Notes: generated from the sequence alone by a model not told the origin. Positions 1 to 10,013 are shown, counted from the stretch's first letter. The stretch is 64,000 nucleotides of DNA from Lamellibrachia columna (GCA_963662155.1 OY759275.1:3022001-3086000); one strand, 5' to 3'. Numbers and translations are program-made.

Positions 1-1
1 C

Positions 2-523
2 ATCAACCGCTCGCTAGCGGGTATCGCGGTACGTCAAAGAGTGAAATTAAGCTACAGCGACATCACTCAAAAAGTATCCGTACGCATGTCACCGAGTACC
101 GAATTCACAACCCAGGGTTCTATGGGAGACATACTAGGTCTCGACACAAGGACCATCCGTAGTCTTGAAAGTCACGTGCCGCTAGATGGTGATGGAGAGG
201 TGTACACCTTCGTGAAAAAAGGGGATTCCGTGGTGGACATGAAGCAAGGGTTCGAGTCACTCTACGTGTACACGAACGTCGTGGAATCGCGCGTCGTCGG
301 CGACAGTCTCGTACCGCTGTTGAGGATTGTTCCGATACAAGGCGAGCACGGACATACGATCTCGAGATATTTCGAGCACGTTCAGTACTTGCCTTTGTTG
401 CGCAAGGAGTTTGGAACAATCGAAATCGATATAAGAGACGATACCGGGCATGCCGTGCCATTCGAACGCGGCAAGGTGACGGTGACGCTTCATTTTCGAC
501 GTCGCAAGACTGGTCTGTTCTGA
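2..523 (+). CDS. Penton-like (single jelly-roll) minor capsid protein, 5' partial, of a Polinton/adintovirus-like element
   Basis: The frame is open from the first bases of the window, so the true start is off the left edge; the first in-window start-like codon is a GTG at 41. About 174 codons remain. The C-terminal part shows an LYVYTNVVESRVVGD stretch, PLLRIVP, and a closing strand ending VTVTLHFRRRKTG. This matches my recollection of the Polinton/adintovirus penton-type jelly-roll protein, which would form the capsid vertices. Only 3 nt separate its stop from the next gene, and the gene order penton, pVI-like, hexon, protease supports the call. No stop or frameshift is visible in this part. 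Family assignment is by pattern and context, not by a search. Confidence 0.6.
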   Translation: MNRSLAGIAVRQRVKLSYSDITQKVSVRMSPSTEFTTQGSMGDILGLDTRTIRSLESHVPLDGDGEVYTFVKKGDSVVDMKQGFESLYVYTNVVESRVVGDSLVPLLRIVPIQGEHGHTISRYFEHVQYLPLLRKEFGTIEIDIRDDTGHAVPFERGKVTVTLHFRRRKTGLF

Positions 524-526
524 AGA

Positions 527-937
527 ATGAATTACAACGATTATTACACCCGACAGGCGGGAGGCGCTCTACCCTACTTTGTCGGTGCCAGAGTGCAACG
601 AGGACACGGGTTGGGTAGTCTGTTCGGAGGTCTGATTCGGAGCGCCATGCCACTCATCAAGCGCGGAGCCGTGGCTTTGGGGAAGGGGGCGTTGAAGACA
701 GGCTTGCGCATAGCCGACGACGTCATGTCCGGTCAGAACATAAAAACGGCGGCCAAACGACGCGCCACCGACGCCGGTAAAGATTTGATACGCGGTATGT
801 TGACGACTCCTGGCGTGCGACCCCAGAAACGTATAAAACGCGCGACAGCACCGCGACGGGTCAGTGCAGTGAAAAGACGTCGTAAAGCGCAGACGATTCG
901 TGAACGTGACGTGTTCGACGATGGCTTTCGTGCATAG
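527..937 (+). CDS. pVI-like minor capsid protein of the virus-like element
   Basis: A 136-aa very basic protein starting at an ATG 3 nt after the upstream stop. The N-terminus (MNYNDYYTRQAGG) is followed by a glycine-rich amphipathic stretch (QRGHGLGSLFGGLIR) and a Lys/Arg-rich C-terminus with several KR and RR pairs. This layout is typical of the small basic protein next to the hexon gene in Polintons and adintoviruses, often compared with adenovirus pVI/pX (membrane-active, capsid-internal). The frame is intact and its last 17 nt overlap the hexon ATG at 921. Function is inferred from family and position. Confidence 0.6.
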   Translation: MNYNDYYTRQAGGALPYFVGARVQRGHGLGSLFGGLIRSAMPLIKRGAVALGKGALKTGLRIADDVMSGQNIKTAAKRRATDAGKDLIRGMLTTPGVRPQKRIKRATAPRRVSAVKRRRKAQTIRERDVFDDGFRA

Positions 938-2237
938 ACAATCTTGCGAGGGGGTCAAGAGCGAACTCGATCTCTTCGGCGTGCCGCCGACTCAGACCAG
1001 CATCGAAGACGCACAATGGGTGGAACACCAACCGATGGCCTCCCTCGAGTCGGGTGGTCCCATAGAATTCTTACTACCTGGATCGGGAGACACTTACCTG
1101 GATCTCGCTACCAGCTACCTGCACGTGCAAGCGAAGGTAACCAAAGGCAACGGGACGCCTCTCGACCCCGACAACGCTGTGGCTCCGGTGAATAATTGGT
1201 TGCATTCATTATTCAGTCAAGTCGACGTCTACCTAAACGGCACGCTCGTGACTCCTTCGACAAACACGTACCCGTATCGCGCCTACATCGAAACGCTGTT
1301 GAGTTACGGCAGCGAGGCCAAAGAGACTCAGCTGACGAGTCAGCTGTGGTACAAAGACACCGCCGGTCGCATGGATACCGTCAACATTGTCGACGAGGGC
1401 GTAATGAACCGAGGTTTGGTGTCTCGGCGAGCGTACGTCACGCAGAGTCGTGTCGTTGACATGATGGGACGACTACACGTGGACCTGTTCCTACAAGATC
1501 GTTACCTGCTCAACGGCGTCGACGTCAAGATACGACTGGTGCGAAGCAAGGACACGTTCGCGCTCATGGCCGGTGGTGGCAACCTCGATTATAAAGTACA
1601 CATCGTCAACGCCACCATGTTCGCGAGGAAAGCCACACTGAATCCGACCGTTCAGATGGCGCACATCAAGGCACTGGACAAGGGCACGGCCAAGTACCCG
1701 CTGCGTTCCGTCGACTGCAAAGTATACTCCATTCCCACAGGGGCCATGTCGCACACGCACGAAAACCTGTTCCTCGGTACCCTACCGAAACGTCTGGTGT
1801 TATGCTGCATCGACAACGACGCGTACAACGGTTCGTACGCGAAGAACCCGTTTCACGCCAAACACAACAACGTCAACTTCCTCGCCGTTTACGTGGATGG
1901 TCGACAGGTACCCTCCTAACCTCTCCAGCCGAATTTCGACGAGAATCGATTCATCAGAAGTTACCTCAACCTTTTCACATCGACTGGTAAGGTATCACAG
2001 GACGAAGGGAACGGTCTGACTCGTGACGACTTCCGTGATGGGTACACCTTCTTTGGTTTCGACCTGACCCCGGACGCGTGTGATGGGTCGTGCTTCCATC
2101 TGGTACAAAAGGGCAACCTGCGCATCGAGATGCATTTCGCTGCAGCGCTCCAACAGACCATCAACGTCGTCGTGTACGCAGAATTCGAATCGGTGCTGGA
2201 AATCGACAAGAGCAGGAACGTCATCTACGATTTTTGA
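921..2237 (+). pseudogene. Hexon-like major capsid protein gene (F54H12.2-type), interrupted by one in-frame stop
   Basis: The likely start is the ATG at 921, inside the end of the preceding gene. The open part runs to a TAA at 1917-1919. The same frame then continues with family-like sequence to a TGA at 2235-2237, so a single in-frame stop interrupts an otherwise collinear gene of about 439 codons. Recognisable motifs include the N-terminal KSELDLF and PPTQTSIE, then SLFSQVDVYLNG, NTYPYRAYIETLLSYG and QLWYKDTAG. These are the hallmarks of the double jelly-roll capsid protein of Polintons/adintoviruses, annotated in nematodes as transposon-derived F54H12.2. The break implies a fossil copy, or a sequencing error at one base. 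Confidence 0.75.
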
Positions 2238-2629
2238 TGGAGACAAGCCAGATTGCGCGTCTCCTGGCGAGAGACGCACGAACTCGTTCAATCGTCCGCG
2301 ACGTCGTACCCAAAGACGGCGATAAACCCGGTCAACATTGGATCGCTCTCTACGTGGATGCTGACAGACACGGTGAATACTTCTGCTCGTACGGACTACC
2401 ACCGCTACACGGCGCATTTCGCGTGTTCCTGAACGAACATTGTTCCGAGTGGAGTCACAATGCCAAGAGAGTTCAGAGTCCTCTATCTAACGTGTGCGGA
2501 CAATACTGCATAGCTTATTTGGTGCTTCGTTGTAACGGCATACCGATGAACGCTTTCGTCAATTCATTTGGTAGCGATTTAGTAGCAAACGATTGTCGCG
2601 TGTTTGATTGGGTTAAGACCCTGAGATAG
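2237..2629 (+). CDS. Adenain-type cysteine protease of the virus-like element, probably inactive
   Basis: A 130-aa frame whose ATG overlaps the hexon stop (TGATG), which fixes the start. The catalytic His lies in PGQHWIALYV (His34) and the catalytic Cys in SNVCGQYC (Cys87), the usual adenovirus/Polinton maturation-protease layout. Two oddities suggest decay. First, the segment between about residues 20 and 30 is short, so the usual substrate-side insert before the His motif seems deleted in frame. Second, where the family has an acidic residue (F-D/E-x-[YF]-G) this copy reads YFCSYG, placing Cys50 at the third triad position. The enzyme would mature capsid precursors; this copy is probably dead. 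Confidence 0.7.
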   Translation: METSQIARLLARDARTRSIVRDVVPKDGDKPGQHWIALYVDADRHGEYFCSYGLPPLHGAFRVFLNEHCSEWSHNAKRVQSPLSNVCGQYCIAYLVLRCNGIPMNAFVNSFGSDLVANDCRVFDWVKTLR

Positions 2630-2863
2630 GGTAAACTGCAATACAGCATAGCTTATTTATTGCTTTGATGTAGTGGTAATACTTACCAGCTGATAGTATC
2701 TGTATTGTGATGTAATTAAAAGATGATTGTGTGTGTGTGTGTGCACACGACCTCTGGTGTGATGGTCAACATCCGCAAGTCGCCTCATCATCATCGTCAT
2801 AGTTGTAGTCGTAGTGATATTACACGCTACCCATGTTGTATCATCATGCTGCTTGTGTTGTTC

Positions 2864-2869
2864 AATAAA
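2864..2869 (+). promoter_or_regulatory. Candidate poly(A) signal downstream of the capsid/protease cassette
   Basis: AATAAA lies 235 nt after the protease stop and is followed by GT-rich sequence (tacgtgtgcac, then tcgtgttttgttcg), the normal arrangement of a metazoan polyadenylation site. The interval 2630-2860 has no gene; it contains a short GT microsatellite near 2730. Confidence 0.4.
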
Positions 2870-3070
2870 ATACGTGTGCACTCGTACGATATCGTGTTTT
2901 GTTCGTTTCTCGTCTCCTCGTTAGGTCCTTTGATTTCAGTTATTCATGACCCTGTTAATGACCACTGTTAGCACGCGCACCTCTCTGAGTCAGGATTCAC
3001 CGCAGACGACATAAACTTAGGGTTACACAGCCGTCAACACGTTGGGGTTACACTTAGGGTTATCTCCATT

Positions 3071-3240
3071 CGCCAGGAGGCGCTCCAACAGCCGCTAGAG
3101 GGGCGCTCTGGTGTGCTGCGCACGGTTTTTGCCGTTCCTACAACCGCTAGGGGGCGCTCCTACAGCCGCTAGAGGGGCGCTCTGGTGTGCTGCGCACGGT
3201 TTTTGCCGTTCCTACAACCGCTAGGGGGCGCTCTGGTGTG
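3071..3240 (+). repeat. 74-bp direct repeat (about two copies) carrying CTCF-like motifs
   Basis: The unit starts at 3091 and again at 3165, with a further partial copy. Each unit holds two copies of CCGCTAG(A)GGGGCGCTC, closely matching the CTCF core consensus CCANYAGRKGGCRC; a weaker copy sits at 3071-3084 (GCCAGGAGGCGCTC). They all point the same way. Just upstream (3015-3062) are two TTAGGGTTA telomere-like hexamer runs. The block lies beyond the protease gene and may belong to the terminal region of the virus-like element. Confidence 0.55.
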
Positions 3241-3281
3241 CTGCACGCGCAACCGGAAATGCTTCAGGCACATATTCTTAA

Positions 3282-3370
3282 AGTGGGTTTGTCCCAACTA
3301 ACCGCCACGTCAGCGATATGTGGGTTTTCCCCACTAACCGCCACGTCAGCGATAGGTGGGTTTTCCCCCT
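3282..3370 (+). repeat. 36-bp direct repeat
   Basis: Two full units plus a partial one with the core ACTAACCGCCACGTCAGCGA followed by TGGGTTTTCCCC. It sits between the CTCF-like block and an AT-rich tract. Confidence 0.55.
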
Positions 3371-3378
3371 GGGTTTTC

Positions 3379-3503
3379 ATTGAAAATAAAAAATAAAAAA
3401 TAAAAATAAAAATTAAAAAATTAAAATTAAAATTAAAATTAAATAAAAATAATTTTTTTTAATAAAAATTAAATTAAAAATTAAAATTAAAAATTAAAAT
3501 TAA
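3379..3503. repeat. AT-rich low-complexity tract (AAAAT/TTAAA)n
   Basis: About 125 bp made almost only of A and T in short (taaaa)n and (aaatt)n runs. It marks the boundary between the virus-like block and the LINE region. Confidence 0.85.
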
Positions 3504-3699
3504 CCAATGTCTATTTTTAGCTACCACCAACAACAATCGACCCACAATTGGGGGTATGAAAAAGACTTACCTACTACTCGCGCAAGTTACACTTCCCAAG
3601 ATTTAACAAGATTTAACAAGATTTGCCATCCAAGCCAAAGGCCCAGATGGCAAGTGGACAAGGAAGCCATTGGCTTATCGAGAGTCCAACAATGTTCAT

Positions 3700-6588
3700 C
3701 TACTTATAACCCGCCCTCCTGAGATATGTGTCAACCTTGTTTTTAAACATATTCACGCTGCTAGCAGTTACACAATCTGTAGACAATTTGTTCCATTCAT
3801 TTATTGTCCTCTGTGAGAACGAGTGCTTCCTCATGTCCAATCTACATTGATCCTTTACTAATTTTACCTCATGTCCTCTAGTTCTGCTATCCTTCTTGAG
3901 TGAGAAAAACATATTTCTATCAATATTTTCATACCCATTCAATATCTTAAAAACTTCAATCTGATCTCCTCTTAACCTCCTTGTCTCTAGAGTTGTTAAA
4001 CCACATTCTTTCAGGCGTTCTTCATAACTAAGGTCTCTCAGTTCTGGAATCATTTTAGTTGCTCTCCTTTGTATGCGTTCAAGCGTATCTATATCCTTCT
4101 TACGATATGGTCTCCATGCTTGTATACAGTATTCTAAATGAGGTCTAACTATTGCTTTATAAAGAGGTATAATTAACTTTTTCCCCTTGTATATTATGTT
4201 TCTTCTAATCAATCCAAGAATGTTATTACCCTTTGAAGCTGCAATACCACATTGCTTTGAAACTTTCATATCAGCGCTTATTGTAACTCCTAAGTCCTTT
4301 TCTTTTACAGTAGTGTCCAGAACAGTATCTCCCATTTTATAGTTTACATTCAAGTTCCCATGTCCTGTATGTAGGCATTTACATTTCCCAAAATTGAACA
4401 TCATCTGCCATTTCTCAGACCATTTCACTAATCTGTCTAGATCATTTTGTAAATGTTGTTTATCACCATCAGTATTAACCTTTCTAAACAGTTTTGTGTC
4501 ATCCGCAAATTTCAGTACGTTACTTGTTATACTGTCGTCCAAGTCATTGATATATATTAAGAATAATATAGATCCTAATACTGATCCTTGAGGTACCCCA
4601 CTCAAAACCGATTTCCAATTTGAAACTTCTCCATCTACTACAACTCGTTGTCTTCTGTCAGTCAGCCATTGTTCTATCCAGTCAGTTATGCTATCCCCGA
4701 TACCATGGGCTTTTAATTTAAGTAGTAATCTTTGATGTGGCACTTTGTCAAAAGCTTTCTGAAAATCTAAGTAGATAATATCTACTAGCGATCCCACGTC
4801 TATCCACTTAGTGATTTCTTCCAAAAAACATAACATATTTGTTAAGCATGACCTCGCTTTAAGGAATCCATGTTGAGATGAATTTAATAATTTATGCTTA
4901 ACGAGGAATTCCACCATATGGTCTTTAATTAACCTTTCTAATAATTTACAAATCACTGACGTTAAACTCACTGGTCTGTAATTCTCTGACTTATTTCTCG
5001 AACCCTTTTTAAATAATGGTATGATGTTTGCTTCTTTCCATTCAAACGGAACAACTCCCTCTTTTAATGACAAGTTGAATACTCTTGCAAGTGGTATACT
5101 GATTTGTTCTACTGTTTCCATTAGTAATTTTGGAGGAATCCCATCCACTCCCGGTGATTTGTTATCTTTCATTGCCTTTATTTTCTTAGCTACCAATTCT
5201 GGAGTTACAACTAACGGACCTAAATAGTCAGATTTAGCCCCCTGAAATTTAGCATCAGCAACTGGTAATGAACTAATATCTTCTTTGGTAAACACTGAAC
5301 TGAAGTAACCATTTAGGTCTTCCGCCATTAAAAACCCCTGTGATATTATATTTCCAGCACTGTCTTCTAGAGGTCCAACCTTGTCTTGTACGTTTTGTTT
5401 ACTCCTGACATATGCATAAAAACTCTTGCTGTCATTTTTTATGTTACATGCTAGTTTTTGCTCATAGCTTCTTTTAGATCGTCTGATTTCAGTTGTAGCT
5501 GCATTAAGTGCCTCTTTGTATTTTGCATAGTCTTCGTCCTTTCTGGTACGCCTATAAACCTTCCACATAGTTTGTTTTAACACTATTTTTCTAATAGCTT
5601 CTTTTGACAAGTGTTTCTTTCTACACCGTTTTCCTTGTTTTTGGAAGGAAACAAATTTATCGATGATACTCTCAATTTCATATTTTAGAATATTCCAACA
5701 TTCAATTGCGGTCTTATTCATCAGCATGTTATTCCAATCTAGCTTTGCTAAGTATTTTCTCATATCTTTGTAGTTACCTTTGTGGAAGTTTCTCTTGTAC
5801 GTTTTCTTATTTTTACTTTCTGATTTTACATTGATGTCAAAATGTATTTGATTATGGTCACTGTTACCCAATGGTTCAAGTATTTTTACATTGTCCACTA
5901 ATTCTTTTTGTGATGACAAAACTATATCTAATACATTTTCTCCCCTGGTTGGTTCTAGCACGTGCTGAGTAAGAAAGCTATCCTGGATTAAAAATAGAAA
6001 TTGTTGGTCCTCAATCCCTGTGCTCTCTAGAGAATTCCATTGTATGTGTCCATGGTTAAAATCTCCCATTATGATACATTCCCCTTTACTAACTTCCTTT
6101 ATAGCGGTTTTTATTTTTGTGTTGTCCTCTTCGTTTATGTTTGGACTTCGGTAAACTAATCCAATAGTTAATTTTGAATTTCCTGAAACAATTTTGCACC
6201 AAACAGCTTCATCGCAATCTGCTTCCCTTTCTAGTTTTATTTCATAAGCCTGAATAGATTCTTTAACATATAAAATAACTCCCCCGCCCCTTCTTCCTAT
6301 TCGATCTTTCCTAAACATTACGTATCCTGTCAGTCCTAATTCAGCATCTGTTATATCTATGTTGGCCCATGATTCAGTTATACCAATTATGTGAGGGTCA
6401 ATATCTTCTACCATAATGTTTAATTCGTTTTTCTTATTTACTATGCTCCTTGCATTTAAACATACGCATCTATAACCTTTTTCAGAGATGTTTTTCGGAT
6501 GATTTAATATTGGTTTATCTGTGCTAGTGGCCTCTTGTCCTGCTTGAGACACCTCTAGGTAAACCCCCTGCACTTCTAGTTTAAACAA
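3700..6588 (-). CDS. CR1-like ORF2: apurinic-type endonuclease and reverse transcriptase
   Basis: A 962-codon frame with no stop. The N-terminal exonuclease-endonuclease-phosphatase domain (about residues 40-260) shows LNARSI, ITESW, GGGVILYV, VYRSP, GDFN and SDHN. The reverse transcriptase (about 470-760) shows [36 protein letters not shown] and the catalytic KFADDT. It would nick target DNA and reverse-transcribe its own RNA. The first codon here is TTG at 6588, with an in-frame stop just upstream; the first internal ATG is about 58 codons in, so translation probably depends on coupling to ORF1. The long open frame suggests recent insertion. Confidence 0.88.
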   Translation of the reverse strand: MFKLEVQGVYLEVSQAGQEATSTDKPILNHPKNISEKGYRCVCLNARSIVNKKNELNIMVEDIDPHIIGITESWANIDITDAELGLTGYVMFRKDRIGRRGGGVILYVKESIQAYEIKLEREADCDEAVWCKIVSGNSKLTIGLVYRSPNINEEDNTKIKTAIKEVSKGECIIMGDFNHGHIQWNSLESTGIEDQQFLFLIQDSFLTQHVLEPTRGENVLDIVLSSQKELVDNVKILEPLGNSDHNQIHFDINVKSESKNKKTYKRNFHKGNYKDMRKYLAKLDWNNMLMNKTAIECWNILKYEIESIIDKFVSFQKQGKRCRKKHLSKEAIRKIVLKQTMWKVYRRTRKDEDYAKYKEALNAATTEIRRSKRSYEQKLACNIKNDSKSFYAYVRSKQNVQDKVGPLEDSAGNIISQGFLMAEDLNGYFSSVFTKEDISSLPVADAKFQGAKSDYLGPLVVTPELVAKKIKAMKDNKSPGVDGIPPKLLMETVEQISIPLARVFNLSLKEGVVPFEWKEANIIPLFKKGSRNKSENYRPVSLTSVICKLLERLIKDHMVEFLVKHKLLNSSQHGFLKARSCLTNMLCFLEEITKWIDVGSLVDIIYLDFQKAFDKVPHQRLLLKLKAHGIGDSITDWIEQWLTDRRQRVVVDGEVSNWKSVLSGVPQGSVLGSILFLIYINDLDDSITSNVLKFADDTKLFRKVNTDGDKQHLQNDLDRLVKWSEKWQMMFNFGKCKCLHTGHGNLNVNYKMGDTVLDTTVKEKDLGVTISADMKVSKQCGIAASKGNNILGLIRRNIIYKGKKLIIPLYKAIVRPHLEYCIQAWRPYRKKDIDTLERIQRRATKMIPELRDLSYEERLKECGLTTLETRRLRGDQIEVFKILNGYENIDRNMFFSLKKDSRTRGHEVKLVKDQCRLDMRKHSFSQRTINEWNKLSTDCVTASSVNMFKNKVDTYLRRAGYK

Positions 6589-6708
6589 TGTTTACTTCTA
6601 AAAATATTTGTCATTGTGCCCATGTCACTATCTACTGCTGCTGAAAGTTTGTCCGCGAATACTGCCGCCCCCTTTCCACTTAGATGAAGCCCATCCTTCA
6701 TGTACATA

Positions 6709-7272
6709 TCAGCCCTCCCAACAAAACTTCCCCATAAATCCAACTTCCTCTTCCCTACATAGCTTCTGGACTAACATGTTAATTGCCATCCCCCGACAAT
6801 TTCGATATTTGTGACCCCTCCTGCCCATTACAGGTAAAATCCCTGACAGTATTACCTGCTCAACCCGCGTCTGCTTTAGTGTTCTGACCAACTGCCTATA
6901 TTTCCTAACTATGGCAGTTGTACCCTCCCTCTCTATGTTATTTGTCCCTACGTGTACTAAAACAGATCCACCCTTACCCGAGCCTACGATGTTTTTTACC
7001 CTCTCAGTTATCGCCTCTATTTTGGCTCCAGGCAAGCAGACCACCACATCATCTCCCTTGTTTAAGACTCTGTCGGTCTTCCTAACTATCGAATCCCCCA
7101 CAAACACCCTCTCTCTCTTCCTCACCCCCTCTATCACTGCTGCAGAATAACTCTTCAGTTCGATCCCTTCCATCACATTCTGCCCTGACCCCTTCCCTCC
7201 TGTCTCCTTCGCTCCTGTCTCCCCCACTTCCCACTCCTTTGCTCTTGTCTCTCCCACTCCCCTCTCCTTCAC
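6709..7272 (-). pseudogene. CR1-like ORF1 fragment with SGNH-esterase domain, frameshifted
   Basis: The frame shows block I GDSIVRKTD, block III-like VLVHVGTNN and ILSGILPVMGRR, as in the esterase domain of CR1/L2 ORF1 proteins. The frame shifts near 6735: the family-like continuation (LWGSFVGRADMY, KDGLHLSGKG with the catalytic Asp/His end) lies in another frame and runs to about 6608, close to the ORF2 start. Upstream, 7269-7484 continues in yet another frame as GETGGKE-type low complexity. ORF1 is therefore broken although ORF2 is open. Confidence 0.7.
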
Positions 7273-7848
7273 TCCGGTTGTTTTCCCTCCCGTCTCCCCA
7301 CTCCCTTCTCCTTCCCTCCTGTCTCCCCTACTCCCCTCTCCTTCACTCCGGTTGTCTTCCCTCCCGTCCCTTTCCTTCCCGTCTCCTTACGTCCCGTCTC
7401 CCTACGACCTGTCACCTTCCCTCCTCTCAGCTTCCTCCCAGGCTGGGGTGAGCTCTCCCTATCATCTCTTGTGTCTTTCCCCACTTTATCGTCTACTACA
7501 AGGAACTCTTTGTGGACTAATTAATGGAGATAAACCGTATAGGTGGGACTGGCACAGGTCAGTCCCTGGAAATATCCTACAGAGAACACAAGACCACTGA
7601 GTGTGCAGTACAAACCTTCACTGACAGGACCCCAAAACCAGTCAGGAAATGTAATTAAAGCCTAAGAACTTCTGCAGGGCTCTGTGAAAGAAAACGGGGA
7701 AGATGAAGGAAGGTGTGACTCGATAACATCGAAGAATGGACAGATATAACGCTCAAAGATCTTCTTGAGCCAAATAACAGGACAGAGAACTGAGTTGTTT
7801 ATGAAGCATCCAGACGTACACCCCAACGATCGTCTCAGTCAAGGGTCG

Positions 7849-7960
7849 AATGAGTGAGTGAGTGAGTGAGTGAGTGAGTGAGTGAGTGAGTGAGTGAGTG
7901 AGTGAGTGAGTGAGTTAGTGGAAGAGTGAATGACAAAGTGATAGAGTGAGTGAGTGAGAA
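7849..7960. repeat. (GAGT)n microsatellite
   Basis: About 17 uninterrupted GAGT units (7849-7917) followed by imperfect ones. The flanking 7490-7848 shows no gene that I can recognise. Confidence 0.9.
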
Positions 7961-8087
7961 AGTGAGTGATATAATGAAAGATTCATAGTTAGCGATAAAG
8001 AAATCGTCTAAATATGCAACACAGTCATTTAACGCTAATTGCCAAGTAGATCACTGTAGTTGCATTAACCGATAGCGATGACGTGCT

Positions 8088-8133
8088 GTGGCGCCACCTG
8101 CCGATCATAATAGTGGCCGGCAGATGGTGCCAC
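8088..8133. other. Imperfect hairpin (16-bp arms, 14-nt loop)
   Basis: gtggcgccacctgccg at 8088-8103 pairs with cggcagatggtgccac at 8118-8133 with two G-T/A-C type mismatches. It could fold in RNA or be a small fold-back element; no transcript evidence is available. Confidence 0.5.
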
Positions 8134-8580
8134 AATCGCATGCATTATAAACACTTTCACGTGAATGGCATTCTAATGCCACTGCATTTGTCTGCTAAAC
8201 TAATCCTATGTTATGTATAGGAATATTTATGGACGGGATATTTTCAGGTTGGAGAAGTTGTTCCTAGTTTGTTGTCTATCCTAAACATTGCTCCCAAGAA
8301 AAAAGTGCAATTTATTTTGTAGTGGTGATTTTGGCACCCAGCCCAGGCCCAGGGCTAGAGTTGAGATTACTTTGCTTATTCCCAACTACATATATTACTA
8401 CTACATTTTCACCAGTTCATCCCAAACAAACACGGACACTTAATTAGTTTAAACGTAAAGTAATTAGCTTCTTGTGTCATGTATAGCTGTTTCATTCCTG
8501 CATTATCAAACACAATTTTTTTTTTAGATCGGGCTGTTTTTAAAATCACTGGTTTTTGGCAACCTTTAGGATTTTTTCGT

Positions 8581-8696
8581 GTATATCCTGGTATGTATGC
8601 ATAATATGTGTAGTATACAACTTGTAATGTGAATTTTACATCGACTAGTAGAAAGCATCTGTTTGTAGGTACTGTGTTGTTTCATATCTATACAGA
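8581..8696 (+). repeat. Left arm of a 116-bp inverted repeat pair
   Basis: The reverse complement of 10292-10407 matches this segment with about 6 mismatches in 116 (my count) and no gaps. The pair encloses 1.6 kb of AT-rich DNA with no recognisable gene. Confidence 0.85.
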
Positions 8697-9104
8697 GAAT
8701 GCTTTATTCTGCCGACATCCTAACTGTGGTGAAGAACCTTCAGGGAAGGTAAAAACTGGATTTTGGTAACTAATTGGAGGGTTTTAGCTGTTTGACTTTG
8801 AAAAGTACAACATGTTGAATGTCCCCAGTGAAATAATGACTCCAGTCAGGGATTCAACTAGAGTTTGATTGGAGTCTTTATTTGATGAAACTTGACTCAC
8901 GTTCTTTGTCTGACTCGATTTGAATCACTGGCCACAAACAACAGGAATTGAGTCAGACACAAAAAATAACTCAACTTACGTCTTGATTGCAACACAATAC
9001 AAAACGACATACAAAATAAGGTATTTAATATTTATTCAAACCTTTTGCTGTACAACAATTTAGTACCAGGCACCTCTGGATATGAATGATATACTAAATA
9101 CACT

Positions 9105-9134
9105 CAATAATATATATATATAATATATATATAT

Positions 9135-9165
<31 letters not shown>

Positions 9166-9170
9166 ATACT
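9105..9170. repeat. (TA)n microsatellite
   Basis: Roughly 60 bp of alternating T and A with a few interruptions. The surrounding 8700-9700 holds no gene that I can support. Confidence 0.9.
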
Positions 9171-9712
9171 CTGGAATATAATCTGTCTAAATATAGCATA
9201 AGTGCAGTAGTGCACCATGTGCAGCATAGAATGTTCGTTGAACAATGTTTGTTGAACAATCGATGCTACACAACTTAACATGAGCAATAGTCCTAAAAGC
9301 ATTTATTGGATCATTTTTGCAGATCCAAAATATATATGTAGCAACAAAGTGAGTGTCATAATACAATGTGTATAATGCACGTAATAATCCCATATATTAT
9401 CTATTATGCACCACCTCATACTGGTACACACACGCCACGGAGAATGCATGCACGCATGCACGCACACACAATTTGAAACAGTTTTAAAACAGATACTGAT
9501 TACATCCACAGGCCATCACCACATAATTATGATCAACACACGTATCTAAAACCACAGTCTACCCTCTAGTATACAGTGATCCCTACACTAAAGTTAATCA
9601 GTACCAAGATAAACTTCATCACTGTGAAGCTGTCGCAGTCGAGAAATGGAAACAGAATCATCCCATGTGTGACCATAACTGACCAAGTATTACTGACCCT
9701 CCTCACATGCAG

Positions 9713-9786
9713 AGACTGCAGACATGAATATACATAAGACTGCAGGCATGAATATACATGAGACTGCAGACATGAATATACATGAG
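9713..9786. repeat. 24-bp tandem repeat, three units
   Basis: The unit reads agactgcagacatgaatata plus catg, with small differences between copies. Confidence 0.8.
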
Positions 9787-10013
9787 AACAAGATTAAATA
9801 AATGCCAACGTTCTTACTCCTCTGTAACCGAACAACCAAATAAACACGTTTAATCTAGTTACTTCATCTAAACCAAGCTACTGTGTGTCCTGGCAACAAA
9901 CTATAACACATCTGTAGTTTTTCATCCATGAACAAAATTGTCCTTACCTGTTAACAAAGTACTTGCTCAATCAACTACAGCTTTAACAAACCTGTAATAT
10001 TCCATTCCAGTAA

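Larger units (their letters stand above)
3599..7484 (-). mobile_element. Nearly complete CR1-like non-LTR retrotransposon (LINE)
   Basis: On the minus strand the element reads ORF1 (esterase), ORF2 (endonuclease plus reverse transcriptase), a short 3' UTR and a 3' terminal short repeat (AAATCTTGTT)n at about 3599-3625. The absence of a poly(A) tail and the short terminal repeat are typical of the CR1/L2 group. The 3' UTR is shared with the second copy ending near 55236. The 5' end is not sharply defined; the ORF1 region breaks up into Gly/Lys/Arg-rich low complexity near 7480. Confidence 0.8.

Noticed and set aside
120..958. Minus-strand frames of 129-177 codons over the capsid genes
   Set aside because: Shadows of the plus-strand penton-like and pVI-like genes, with no family pattern.
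3015..3062. Telomere (TTAGGG) remnant
   Set aside because: Only two isolated TTAGGGTTA occurrences, not a tandem run.
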